A stretch of 64,000 nt of DNA from the NCBI GenBank assembly GCA_964624065.1, contig CAZUWF010000007.1, positions 1 to 64,000 of the forward strand, written 5' to 3'. Within the stretch, counting starts at the first letter, position 1; the number at the start of each line of letters is the position of its first letter. Below, in pieces: positions 45,901-53,721 of this stretch. Under the pieces are notes generated by a model, which worked only from the letters and a program-made list of their open reading frames with translations, ran no database searches and was not told the DNA's origin. The position numbers and the translations under genes are program-made. Source of the stretch: UBA7960 sp964624065. Lineage in GTDB: Bacteria; Bacteroidota; Bacteroidia; Bacteroidales; UBA7960.

Positions 45901-46228
45901 CGCCGGAGCACCGTACAAAGACAAGCCAAAATTTCATCTAACCGATGAAAGTTGGAGTAACGCAGAGGAGGGATTCAGAATAACCCTCAATGGAGATGAA
46001 TCAACAATTGAAAGCAAATCCAATGGTGGTGTTACTCGAAAACTTTCCGGCTGCAAACAAGGAAATACCTATACATACGAAACAAATAGTGCCATCGCCA
46101 CCCTCAATAAGGAGACCCTCAAGATAACCAGCGTAAACTTTAAGCAAATGGGAGAGCAAGAGGTAAGATTGGAGGATGCGGCGCTAATGCATATTTTGCT
46201 ATCAAATGTTTACCTTGGGGCTTATTAA
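42932..46228 (+). CDS. ygfK: YgfK-type multidomain Fe-S flavoprotein (putative selenate reductase subunit)
   Basis: The 1098-residue protein has a dihydroorotate-dehydrogenase-like barrel at about 1-430 (LETPIGVAAGPHTQLSQNI, LSTMHGCPPEEIEKIA), an Fe-S helical domain near 455-520 (CIFAPCEETCPTGQD, VCDHLCQTKC), a GltD-like FAD/NAD(P) domain (VAIIGAGPSGLSAARFLA near 550; VAIIGGGNTAMDAARTAY near 680), and two ferredoxin-type clusters (LLCDEYCSICVGVCPN near 912; CNECGNCNTFCP near 978). This is the YgfK order, slightly longer than the about 1030 residues in E. coli. It is probably the electron-transfer partner of the molybdenum hydroxylases in this locus rather than a true selenate reductase. Confidence 0.92.
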   Translation: MHSDKFYPIPLQMLLKTTLNHLGQGHFWGIPSVLFHKPKSGAPYSTSRYGKFLETPIGVAAGPHTQLSQNIIAAWLTGSRFIELKTVQTLDELKVPKPCIDMQDEGYNCEWSQELKIHQSFDQYLDAWIMLHILRHELKMDASAQPGFIFNMSVGYNLEGIMEPNVQWFFDRMADCSHELADKISEIKSIYPKVKDIEIPIRISDNVTLSTMHGCPPEEIEKIASYLISHRKLHTAVKLNPTLLGKEKLYRIMNQSGFDTLVPNQAFEHDLKWEDAVPMIKRLGKLAAKYQKHFGLKLTNTLESVNHKEVFPVEAEMMYNSGRSLHPISVNLALKLQQEFDGQLDISFSGGAHAFNISDLVKCGLAPVTVCTDFLKPGGYGRAKQYLDELEIALDKSDAKGLDQFISSGNIGLSKSQHIIENLKQYAAKTLDSSFYKNQSIHETSIKTTRKLDHLDCIFAPCEETCPTGQDIPNYNHHAAHGNFEEAAKIILQTNPFPRTTGMVCDHLCQTKCTRINIDESVKIREIKRFVAENSIKNNRFDRMVENGKRVAIIGAGPSGLSAARFLATAGFSVEVFEEKPDKGGMVRSVIPAFRLTTQAIETDIAEIENLGVKVFLSKTVDKSLLERMRRDFDYIYIAAGAQKTSRLNIPGIECDGVLDPLLVLEAAKLGKSVSIGPRVAIIGGGNTAMDAARTAYRLAGKEGKVTVVYRRTVRQMPADLGEIKAVMEEGIEILELVAPVSIKTKNGKVSALVCNKMELGQKDHSGRGKPQVVPDSEFEIEFDTIIPAVGQELAFDFGNGELLKAKPSSYETQLTGVYIGGDALRGASTAINAIGDGRKVALEIINKENISLQTKPDNLRTPASQNWHLEQRATRIVGTPVKEAPLDQRLNFDLIATTLSEKDTIHEAKRCLLCDEYCSICVGVCPNLANQTYNIATPIRFALETAIQNHLGEVFIIGGNHFEVSQKYQVYNIADFCNECGNCNTFCPSAGAPYKDKPKFHLTDESWSNAEEGFRITLNGDESTIESKSNGGVTRKLSGCKQGNTYTYETNSAIATLNKETLKITSVNFKQMGEQEVRLEDAALMHILLSNVYLGAY

Positions 46229-46271
46229 ACTCTACAAAGACACACAATTACATAAATAATAATCAAGTTTT

Positions 46272-47750
46272 ATGATTGACCTAATCACAAAAGTACACGA
46301 CTCTGATGTTCGCTCCAAGGCCATAAAGCGGTTCCGCGAAAAGGGTATCTTGCTTCCTACTTTTGGTCAGATGCGAAACCCTGACCTTATTCCTGAGGAA
46401 ATCAAGGACAAACTCAAAGGTGTTGGCCTTTGGGAATTAAACCCGTTAAACCTGTTCCGCATTACCTGGAAGAACGAGCCTGTGGCAAAGGGGGGTGGTT
46501 TCGCAAAGGTGAACCACCTTGAGCTACCTTCGTCGCTAACCGGTGTAAAGGCCCGCATTGTAGTAATAATTGGCAAGTGGTTTCCAACAGGAGCCCACAA
46601 GGTTGGTGCCGCTTACGGTTGTCTGGCCCCCCGATTGATATCAGGGCAGTTCGACCCCACAAGGCACAAGGCGGTTTGGCCCTCAACGGGCAATTACTGC
46701 CGCGGGGGTGCCTTTGACTCGTACCTGATGGGCTGCGAATCGGTTGCAATCTTGCCCGAAGAAATGAGCCGCGAGCGTTTCGAATGGCTTCGCGAAATAG
46801 GTGCTGAAATTTTTGCCACCCCAGGATGTGAATCGAACGTCAAGGAAATATACGACAAGTGCTGGGAGTTGAGGCGCACCCAACCCGACTACGTAATCCT
46901 AAACCAATTCGATGAGTTCGGAAATCCTGTCTGGCATTACAACGTTACGGGTCCGGCCCTCGAAGAAACTTATGGGTATATTAAAAACGGAAAGTCAAAC
47001 CTTGCTGCCTACGTCTCCAATACCGGCTCGGCTGGCACTATTGCAGCCGGCGACTATCTTAAAACAAAGTTTCCAAACTTGAAGGTTGTTGCTTCGGAAG
47101 CACTTCAATGCCCTACTTTGCTCAACAACGGCTTTGGCGGGCACAGGATTGAAGGTATTGGCGACAAGCACATTCCTTGGGTTCACAACGTTAGGGAAAC
47201 TGATTTGGTAACAGCCATCGATGACGAGGATTGCATTCGAATAATGAGGCTTTTCAACCACCAGCAGGGGAAAGACCTATTGGTTGAAGCGGGCGTGGAA
47301 CCACAAGTAGTGGATAGCTTGAATTTGCTCGGAATTTCTGGCATTGCAAATTTGCTTTCGGCCATTAAAACCGCGAAGTACTTTGAATACACCCAGGATG
47401 ACGTAATAGTTTCCATTGCAACCGACAGTATGGAAATGTACGGGTCAAGGATTGAAGAGGAAGACCACGCCAAAGGGGCTTATTCGACAATTCAGGCAGC
47501 CCGAGACTTCGATAGGTGCTTGCTTGGCCAGGGTGCGGAATACCTAAAAGAGTTGACATACCCCGAAAGGAAGGCCATTCACAACCTGAAGTATTTCACC
47601 TGGGTTGAACAGCAAGAAAAGGATGTAAAAGACCTTAACCGCCTTTGGTACGATCGTGAACTATGGCCTCAACTATTCTCACAAGCCAATGTTTGGGACA
47701 AAATGATTGAGGAGTTTAATGGTGAGGTTAGGGCAGGAAAAAGAGATTGA
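46272..47750 (+). CDS. Fold-type II PLP-dependent enzyme of the purine locus
   Basis: The 492-residue protein belongs to the cysteine-synthase/tryptophan-synthase-beta fold. The PLP lysine is expected to be Lys110 in GKWFPTGAHKVGAAYGCLAP; a phosphate-binding or substrate loop is PSTGNYCRGGAFD, and a Gly-rich part YVSNTGSAGTIAAGDYLKT. The first about 65 and last about 100 residues are extensions not present in plain cysteine synthase. Similar proteins occur in Se/Mo-hydroxylase gene sets of anaerobes. By context it could release ammonia from a purine-derived amino acid such as 2,3-diaminopropionate. It is 43 bases behind ygfK. Family sure, reaction unknown. Confidence 0.78.
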   Translation: MIDLITKVHDSDVRSKAIKRFREKGILLPTFGQMRNPDLIPEEIKDKLKGVGLWELNPLNLFRITWKNEPVAKGGGFAKVNHLELPSSLTGVKARIVVIIGKWFPTGAHKVGAAYGCLAPRLISGQFDPTRHKAVWPSTGNYCRGGAFDSYLMGCESVAILPEEMSRERFEWLREIGAEIFATPGCESNVKEIYDKCWELRRTQPDYVILNQFDEFGNPVWHYNVTGPALEETYGYIKNGKSNLAAYVSNTGSAGTIAAGDYLKTKFPNLKVVASEALQCPTLLNNGFGGHRIEGIGDKHIPWVHNVRETDLVTAIDDEDCIRIMRLFNHQQGKDLLVEAGVEPQVVDSLNLLGISGIANLLSAIKTAKYFEYTQDDVIVSIATDSMEMYGSRIEEEDHAKGAYSTIQAARDFDRCLLGQGAEYLKELTYPERKAIHNLKYFTWVEQQEKDVKDLNRLWYDRELWPQLFSQANVWDKMIEEFNGEVRAGKRD

Positions 47751-48021
47751 TGGATTAAGGTTGAGGAAATAGAATTTGCCAGTTTGAATTTTTGGAACTC
47801 GGATCGGCCGGTAGGCTGACCCTTTGCGCGAATTGATAAGATAGCCAAAGATTATTTGGGCAACCTTTAAGCTCGTTAAGGTAAAATAGGTAACCATCAA
47901 GCATAGGCAGTTAGTAGGCGGCGGTTAGCGGCAACAATAATCTTACTATAGCAAACTTGCAACCTTAATGTTCCGTACCATAACGGTTTTTTGCCTTAGA
48001 AATAAACTACAACCTAACAAT

Positions 48022-49266
48022 ATGTCGAAAAAATTCATTTTACAATGCGTGAATTGCGGGAACCAATTGCCCGCAGGGGCTTTTGCTTACCTATGTCCTC
48101 CTTGCTCCGAAAAGCAAACCTCCCAAATACCACCCCTGGGAGTACTCAAAACCCTCTACGATTACGAGGGAATTAAAAAAAAATACTCAACTGTCAACCT
48201 GTTCGAGGCATTAAAAGCAAACCATTTCATTGACATTTTGCCTATTGAAAACAACGCCAGTCGAGGTACCTTACGTGTGGGTAACACACCTTTGTACGAG
48301 TTTGAGCTTGGAAGCAAGGATGGCGGCAAACTTAAATTCCTTTTGAAAGACGATTCGCAAAACCCCACGTTTTCTCTAAAGGATAGAGCCTCGCAGGTAG
48401 TATCGGCATACGCCAGGGAAAACGGATTTGACACCATGGTTGCTGCCTCCACGGGAAACGCCGGGTCTTCATTGGCAGGAATTTGTGCTTCGCAGGGTCA
48501 AAGGGCAATCATTATGGTTCCTAAAACCGTTCCGCAGGCAAAACTGACTCAAATAATAATGTATGGCGCAACTCCTGTACTGGTTGATGGCAACTATGAT
48601 GCCGCTTTCGATCTAAGCGTGGAGGCATCCAAGCATTTCGGGTGGTTTAATCGTAACACAGGGTTCAACCCACTCACCATTGAAGGCAAAAAGACAGTTT
48701 CTCTCGAAATTTACGACCAGTTAAACGGGAAACTTCCTTCAGTGATGTTTGTATCGGCTGGTGATGGGGTTATTATCTCCGGGGTTTACAAGGGCTTTGA
48801 GGATTTGCTCAAACTCGGAATAATATCAAACATACCAACAATAGTTGCAGTTCAGTCAGAGAGGAGCGACAACCTTGTTAGGAATATGAATACCGAGGAT
48901 TTTGTGATGACCCCATCAACAACAATGGCTGATAGCATTTCGGTTGACTATCCGCGAAATTTTTATATGGCAAAATCATTCTTGAAAAAATACCAAGGGA
49001 AATGGTTAACCGTTTCGGATGAGGAGATAATGAAGGCAGCCTCGAATTTGGCCAAAAATACCGGAATTTTTGCTGAACCTGCCGCAGCAGCAGCAATGGC
49101 CGGAATGATCAAGTACAGCAATTACCACAATGACCACAGACTCAGCTCAATGCTCGTTCTTTCAACCGGTAGCGGCCTGAAAGATTTGAACGCGTGCCGC
49201 GATGCCGTGAAAATCCCAAAACCTATTTCACCAAAAGTGGAGGAGCTGGAGAAGTTGTTAAGTTGA
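48022..49266 (+). CDS. Threonine synthase-like PLP enzyme with N-terminal zinc ribbon
   Basis: The 414-residue protein from ATG 48022 has a small Cys4 ribbon (Cys9, Cys12, Cys25, Cys28), then VGNTPLYEFELG, the PLP lysine Lys120 in NPTFSLKDRAS, AASTGNAGSSLAGICAS, and STTMADSISVDYPRN, FAEPAAAAAMAG and LVLSTGSGLKD. It matches the threonine synthase family. Biosynthetic thrC normally lies with thrA/thrB; here it lies within the purine locus, so it more likely is a recruited lyase acting with or instead of YgeX. The 47751-48021 spacer shows no gene. Function by position is inference. Confidence 0.8.
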   Translation: MSKKFILQCVNCGNQLPAGAFAYLCPPCSEKQTSQIPPLGVLKTLYDYEGIKKKYSTVNLFEALKANHFIDILPIENNASRGTLRVGNTPLYEFELGSKDGGKLKFLLKDDSQNPTFSLKDRASQVVSAYARENGFDTMVAASTGNAGSSLAGICASQGQRAIIMVPKTVPQAKLTQIIMYGATPVLVDGNYDAAFDLSVEASKHFGWFNRNTGFNPLTIEGKKTVSLEIYDQLNGKLPSVMFVSAGDGVIISGVYKGFEDLLKLGIISNIPTIVAVQSERSDNLVRNMNTEDFVMTPSTTMADSISVDYPRNFYMAKSFLKKYQGKWLTVSDEEIMKAASNLAKNTGIFAEPAAAAAMAGMIKYSNYHNDHRLSSMLVLSTGSGLKDLNACRDAVKIPKPISPKVEELEKLLS

Positions 49267-49328
49267 TGGGTTAATTTGTCGAGGAGGTGACGGATTAACA
49301 ATTTTGTGTTTCTCATTTCAAATTCTGC

Positions 49329-49359
49329 TTTGTGAACCATAGGGCTCTTTGTAACTTTG
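49329..49359 (+). promoter_or_regulatory. Promoter for the selenium-dependent-type xanthine dehydrogenase gene
   Basis: TTTG (49329-49332), a 19-base spacer and TAACTTTG (49352-49359) are an exact match to the Bacteroidota consensus, about 100 bases before ATG 49459. The plus arm of the locus therefore has at least two transcription units. Confidence 0.68.
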
Positions 49360-49458
49360 TAGTAAATATGTTTTTAATTTGTAACTTGCTTTATTCTATA
49401 TTTCTTTCTTGCCTTTAGACAAAAAACACCAACAGTGCATTTGAATTGCTTTAAAAAA

Positions 49459-52026
49459 ATGATAAAATTAACATTAAACGGTCAGGAAGTAACCTACGAG
49501 GGCGATCCCGAAAAAAAGCTTTTGGAGTTTTTGCGCATTGATAACCACCTGACCTCAGCCAAGGATGGTTGTTCGGGAGAAGGCTTCTGCGGTGCCTGCA
49601 CGGTTGAAATAAATGGAATGGCCCGCCTTGCATGCACCACCACGATGAAAAACCTGCAGGGAGCCACAGTGCTAACTTTGGAAGGTTTCCCGGAAAAGGT
49701 AAAAAAGGTTATAGTAAATTCCTTTGTCAACAAGGGTGCGGTTCAGTGCGGGTATTGCATACCCGGGTTCGTCTCGCGCACCAAGGTGCTGCTCGAGAAA
49801 AACCCCAGCCCAACCATCTTGGACATAAGGCAAGCCATAAAACCACATATTTGTCGCTGCACGGGTTACAAGAAAATAGAGGAAGGGATTGCGGAGGCCG
49901 CAAGGGCAATTAACCAAAATATTGAACTTGAGCTCAACCAAACCTCCGGATGCATAGGCGAATCACAGCCCAAGTACCAGGCTGCCGAAACCGCCTGTGG
50001 ACAGAGGAAATTTGTCAACGATATGTTTTTCGAGGGGATGCATTTTGGCGCCCTAAGGTTTAGCGACCATCCAAGGGCATTAGTAAAGAGAATCAATGTT
50101 GATGCAGCACAAATGCTTGAAGGAGTGGTTGAGATTTTTACGGCTGCCAACATTCCCGGCACACAAAAAGTTGGATTGATCAACAACGATTGGCCGGTAA
50201 TGATTGCCGAGGGCCAAATTACCAATTTTATTGGCGATGTATTGGCCGGAGTTGTAGCAACAACCGAAGAGGTTGCGCGTCAAGCGGTTGCCCTAATTAG
50301 TGTTGACTATGAAGTTCTCAAGCCCATAACCGATCCCTTCGAGGCGGTTCACGGAGAAAGGGTTCACTCGGATCGCCCCAACGTTTACGATACCACACGA
50401 TTTACCGTAGGCGACATAGAAAGTGCTTTTGCCCAGGCGAAGTACATAACCAAAGACCGGTTCGAGACCCAAAGGGTAGAACATGCATATCTGGAAACCG
50501 AATCGGCCGTGGCCATTCCTGATGATGACGACGGAATTATTGTTTACACCCAAAGCCAGGGTATATATGTTGACCGCAAGCAACTATCAACCGTTTTGGC
50601 CATTCCCGAATGGAAAATCAGGGTGGTGCAAGTACCCAACGGCGGTGCCTTTGGTGGTAAGGAGGATTTGAGCGTTCAGGCACATACAGCATTATTTGCG
50701 TTCCTGCTAAAAAAGCCGGTTAAAATTACCCTTTCGCGAAGCGAGTCCATTAGGTTGCACCCCAAGAGGCACCCGGTGTTCATGGATATGGAGCTGGCAG
50801 CCGACGAGGATGGCAAGCTAATTGGCCTTAAACTTTTTGCAACTGGCGATTCGGGTGCTTATGCCTCTGTGGGCGCAAAAGTGATGGAAAGGGTGGCGGG
50901 CCACGCCTCGGCTGGATACTACATTCCAAACGTATCCATTGAGTCACGGGCTGTGTACACCAACAACGTACCGTGCGGAGCAATGCGAGGGTTCGGGGCC
51001 AACCAGGTTTGCTTTGCAATTGAAGCCAGCATTGACCATATTTGTTATCAGGCAGGTTTCGATAGGTGGAAAATCAGGTACGATAATGCCCTAGCCGACG
51101 GCTTGGCAACCTCAACCGGACACAAAGTTACCGGAGTTGGAATTAAAGCTTGCCTCGAGGCCATTAAGGATGACTTCTACTCTGCAAAACACGCAGGATT
51201 GGCAGTGGCCATCAAGAATTCGGGCGTTGGCAATGGTATGGTAGACGAATCAAAGGTAATTATTGAAATATTCGACGGCGGAAGGGTTAAGATAAGCCAT
51301 GGCTGGACCGAAATGGGTCAGGGAGTTCACAGTATGGCCATTCAGACCCTATGCCAAGAAATTGGAATTGACCCCTTCAAAGTTGATGTAGAAACCGATA
51401 CTAACGCTGACATACCTACAGGTATGACAACCTCCTCACGCGGAACGGCTTTGTTAGGACTTGCAGTTATAAATGCCTGCCAATCATTAAAGGAAGACTT
51501 AAAAACCAGCACCTTGGAACAGCTTGCCGGTAAGACCTACCGGGGGCAATTCGTGTGCGATTGGACCACCAAGCCTGGCACGCCAGGTGTGGAGCAGGTT
51601 ACGCACTACTCTTATGGCTACGCAGCACAGGTGTGCATTTTGGACCACAACGGAAAAATTGACAAGATTGTAGCAGCACACGATGCCGGAAAAATAATGA
51701 ACCAGATGCTTTTCGAAGGACAGATTGAAGGCGGCGTGGCTATGGGGGTTGGCTATGCCTTAACTGAAAACCTGCCAATGAAAGATGGATTTTTGGTCAG
51801 CGACAAAATGAAAGACCTCGGCCTGTTGCGAGCCCACCAAACTCCAACCATCGTGGTAAAAGGTGTTGAAGTTAACGACCCAGTAGGACCATACGGAGCC
51901 AAGGGAATAGGCGAAATTGGCATGGTACCAACCGCCGCTGCAATAGCCAACGCCTATTATGCATTTGGGGGTATAAAGCCAACAAAACTTCCTTTGGGCT
52001 ATAAACTAGAGGCAGCTAAAAATTAA
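49459..52026 (+). CDS. Selenium-dependent-type xanthine dehydrogenase / XdhD-like Mo, Fe-S fused hydroxylase
   Basis: The 855-residue protein from ATG 49459 fuses a [2Fe-2S] domain at about 1-155 (DGCSGEGFCGACTVEING; QCGYCIPGF; PHICRCTGY) to a Mo-pterin domain, without the FAD domain. The latter has VEHAYLETESAVAIP, VPNGGAFGGKE, VPCGAMRGFGANQVC, WTEMGQGVHSM, and GAKGIGEIGMVPTAAAI with the catalytic Glu. The architecture is that of selenium-dependent xanthine dehydrogenases of clostridia and E. coli XdhD. Selenium here is a labile ligand, not selenocysteine, so the sequence cannot prove it. YgfK is the likely electron partner, as it supplies FAD and Fe-S. Confidence 0.88.
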   Translation: MIKLTLNGQEVTYEGDPEKKLLEFLRIDNHLTSAKDGCSGEGFCGACTVEINGMARLACTTTMKNLQGATVLTLEGFPEKVKKVIVNSFVNKGAVQCGYCIPGFVSRTKVLLEKNPSPTILDIRQAIKPHICRCTGYKKIEEGIAEAARAINQNIELELNQTSGCIGESQPKYQAAETACGQRKFVNDMFFEGMHFGALRFSDHPRALVKRINVDAAQMLEGVVEIFTAANIPGTQKVGLINNDWPVMIAEGQITNFIGDVLAGVVATTEEVARQAVALISVDYEVLKPITDPFEAVHGERVHSDRPNVYDTTRFTVGDIESAFAQAKYITKDRFETQRVEHAYLETESAVAIPDDDDGIIVYTQSQGIYVDRKQLSTVLAIPEWKIRVVQVPNGGAFGGKEDLSVQAHTALFAFLLKKPVKITLSRSESIRLHPKRHPVFMDMELAADEDGKLIGLKLFATGDSGAYASVGAKVMERVAGHASAGYYIPNVSIESRAVYTNNVPCGAMRGFGANQVCFAIEASIDHICYQAGFDRWKIRYDNALADGLATSTGHKVTGVGIKACLEAIKDDFYSAKHAGLAVAIKNSGVGNGMVDESKVIIEIFDGGRVKISHGWTEMGQGVHSMAIQTLCQEIGIDPFKVDVETDTNADIPTGMTTSSRGTALLGLAVINACQSLKEDLKTSTLEQLAGKTYRGQFVCDWTTKPGTPGVEQVTHYSYGYAAQVCILDHNGKIDKIVAAHDAGKIMNQMLFEGQIEGGVAMGVGYALTENLPMKDGFLVSDKMKDLGLLRAHQTPTIVVKGVEVNDPVGPYGAKGIGEIGMVPTAAAIANAYYAFGGIKPTKLPLGYKLEAAKN

Positions 52027-52198
52027 AAATTAGGAAATAAGAGAAGAACCTTATGAGTTCTATTGAAATAAATATAAGTTGAAATATTGCCAATTGCATA
52101 CCTGCCTGCGGCCTTCCACACGCACTTTGCCGCCAGCATATTTGTATTTTACAAATTTTCTAAACCAATAACCACTTGCAAATTACTAATTACTAAAA

Positions 52199-53473
52199 AT
52201 GTCAATAATACTTAAAAACGGAACTTTCATTAACTGGGAAACCCTTGAATTTGTAGAGGCACACGTTGTGGCTTCCGAAAATAATCACGAGTCCCTCAAG
52301 TTGGTGAAAAAAGGAGAAGAATTGGAGATTGAACCCTCCGACAAGGTGATAGATTGCACCGGACAATACATTACCAAGTCTTTTGGAGTAGGTCACCACC
52401 ACGTTTATTCTGCATTGGCACGAGGAATGCCGGCACCAGCGGCAACACCCAACAACTTCAGGGAAATACTACAGTACATTTGGTGGAACTTGGACAAGGC
52501 TCTCGATGCCGAAACTATAGAAGCCAGTGCCCTTGCCACTGCCATGGCTTGTGCAAAATCGGGCGCAACATTTGCAATTGACCACCACGCCTCGCCAAAC
52601 CACATTAAGGGTTCTCTCCAAATTATTGCGAGGGCATTTGACACCGTGGGCGTTTCGCACCTTCTGTGCTACGAGGTAACAGACCGCGACGGCCACAGGC
52701 AAACCCTTGAAGGCCTTGAGGAAAATTACCGACACATCGCCCTAAATCAAGGTTTGGTTGGATTGCACGCTTCATTTACCATTAGCAGCGACACTTTGAA
52801 AATGGCGGCAGAATTGATGGAAAAAACAGGGGCTGGAATACACATGCACCTTGCAGAAGACATTTACGATCAAGAGCAATGCCTAAACAATTACCGTAAA
52901 AGGGTGGCATTCAGGCTCAAGGATTATGGTTTCATTGACAACCCAAAAAGTATCCTTGTCCACTGCCTCCACCTTGACGATGCCGAACGCGTACTCCTCA
53001 GTAACAGCCCGGCTTGGATTGCCCAAAATATGGAAAGCAACCTCAAGAACAAGGTTGGCCATTTCAATGGCTCGGGGCTTGCCAACAAGAGGATCATACT
53101 CGGCACCGATGGTATGCACAGCGATATGCTGCAAAGTGCAAAGGCTGCATTCTTTGCCGGTCAAAAAACCGATAAAGTAACCCCGGCAATTATCTATGAG
53201 CGTTTCAGAAACGTGCACCGCTATCTGGCTGAGAATAATTTTACTGGAGATGGTGCTAACAACCTGGTGGTACTCGATTACGACACCCCTACCCCGCTCG
53301 AACCCCAAAACTTTTTGGGACATTTCATTTTCGGTATGCGTTCCAACCATATAAGGCACGTTATTTCAAATGGCAAGCTAATAGTTAGGGACTGGGTTTT
53401 GAGAACAATAGACGAGGCCAGCACCTTGGAGTTTACAAAGGCTCAAGCTTTAAGATTGTGGCGAAAACTGTGA
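52199..53473 (+). CDS. ssnA: SsnA family amidohydrolase
   Basis: The 424-residue metal-dependent amidohydrolase has the HxH site GVGHHHVYSALARGMP, later HMHLAEDIYDQEQC, SILVHCLHLDDAE and ILGTDGMHSDMLQS with the catalytic Asp. Length and the ARGMPAPAATPNNF stretch fit SsnA. SsnA belongs to the purine/urate gene cluster of enterobacteria and clostridia and probably opens a purine ring or deaminates an intermediate. Its N-terminal about 65 residues make the composite beta-sandwich. The start is ATG 52199. The upstream spacer 52027-52198 shows a partial -7 (CATATTTG). Confidence 0.9.
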   Translation: MSIILKNGTFINWETLEFVEAHVVASENNHESLKLVKKGEELEIEPSDKVIDCTGQYITKSFGVGHHHVYSALARGMPAPAATPNNFREILQYIWWNLDKALDAETIEASALATAMACAKSGATFAIDHHASPNHIKGSLQIIARAFDTVGVSHLLCYEVTDRDGHRQTLEGLEENYRHIALNQGLVGLHASFTISSDTLKMAAELMEKTGAGIHMHLAEDIYDQEQCLNNYRKRVAFRLKDYGFIDNPKSILVHCLHLDDAERVLLSNSPAWIAQNMESNLKNKVGHFNGSGLANKRIILGTDGMHSDMLQSAKAAFFAGQKTDKVTPAIIYERFRNVHRYLAENNFTGDGANNLVVLDYDTPTPLEPQNFLGHFIFGMRSNHIRHVISNGKLIVRDWVLRTIDEASTLEFTKAQALRLWRKL

Positions 53474-53721
53474 TGATCTAAAACAATAATTAAATTAAAA
53501 TTAGAATTGCGATCAATGGTTTTTTACCTCGAAAAATATGTGCTACTTGAGCCGATCTGATTATTTTCTTTGTTTTAGAATAATGATATAAAAGGTTTGA
53601 ATATTTGGGGATTAATTGTAAATTATTAATATCTAAATCAATTCTTTTTGAGCCCTGTGAAAAACTTCTTGTACCTCGTGTTAAACCGTTAGGCCATTGG
53701 ACCAACAAATACTTTAAACAA

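Noticed and set aside
48022..49266. Plain biosynthetic threonine synthase call
   Set aside because: Family similarity is real, but no thrA or thrB is near and the gene lies within the purine locus; kept as threonine synthase-like.
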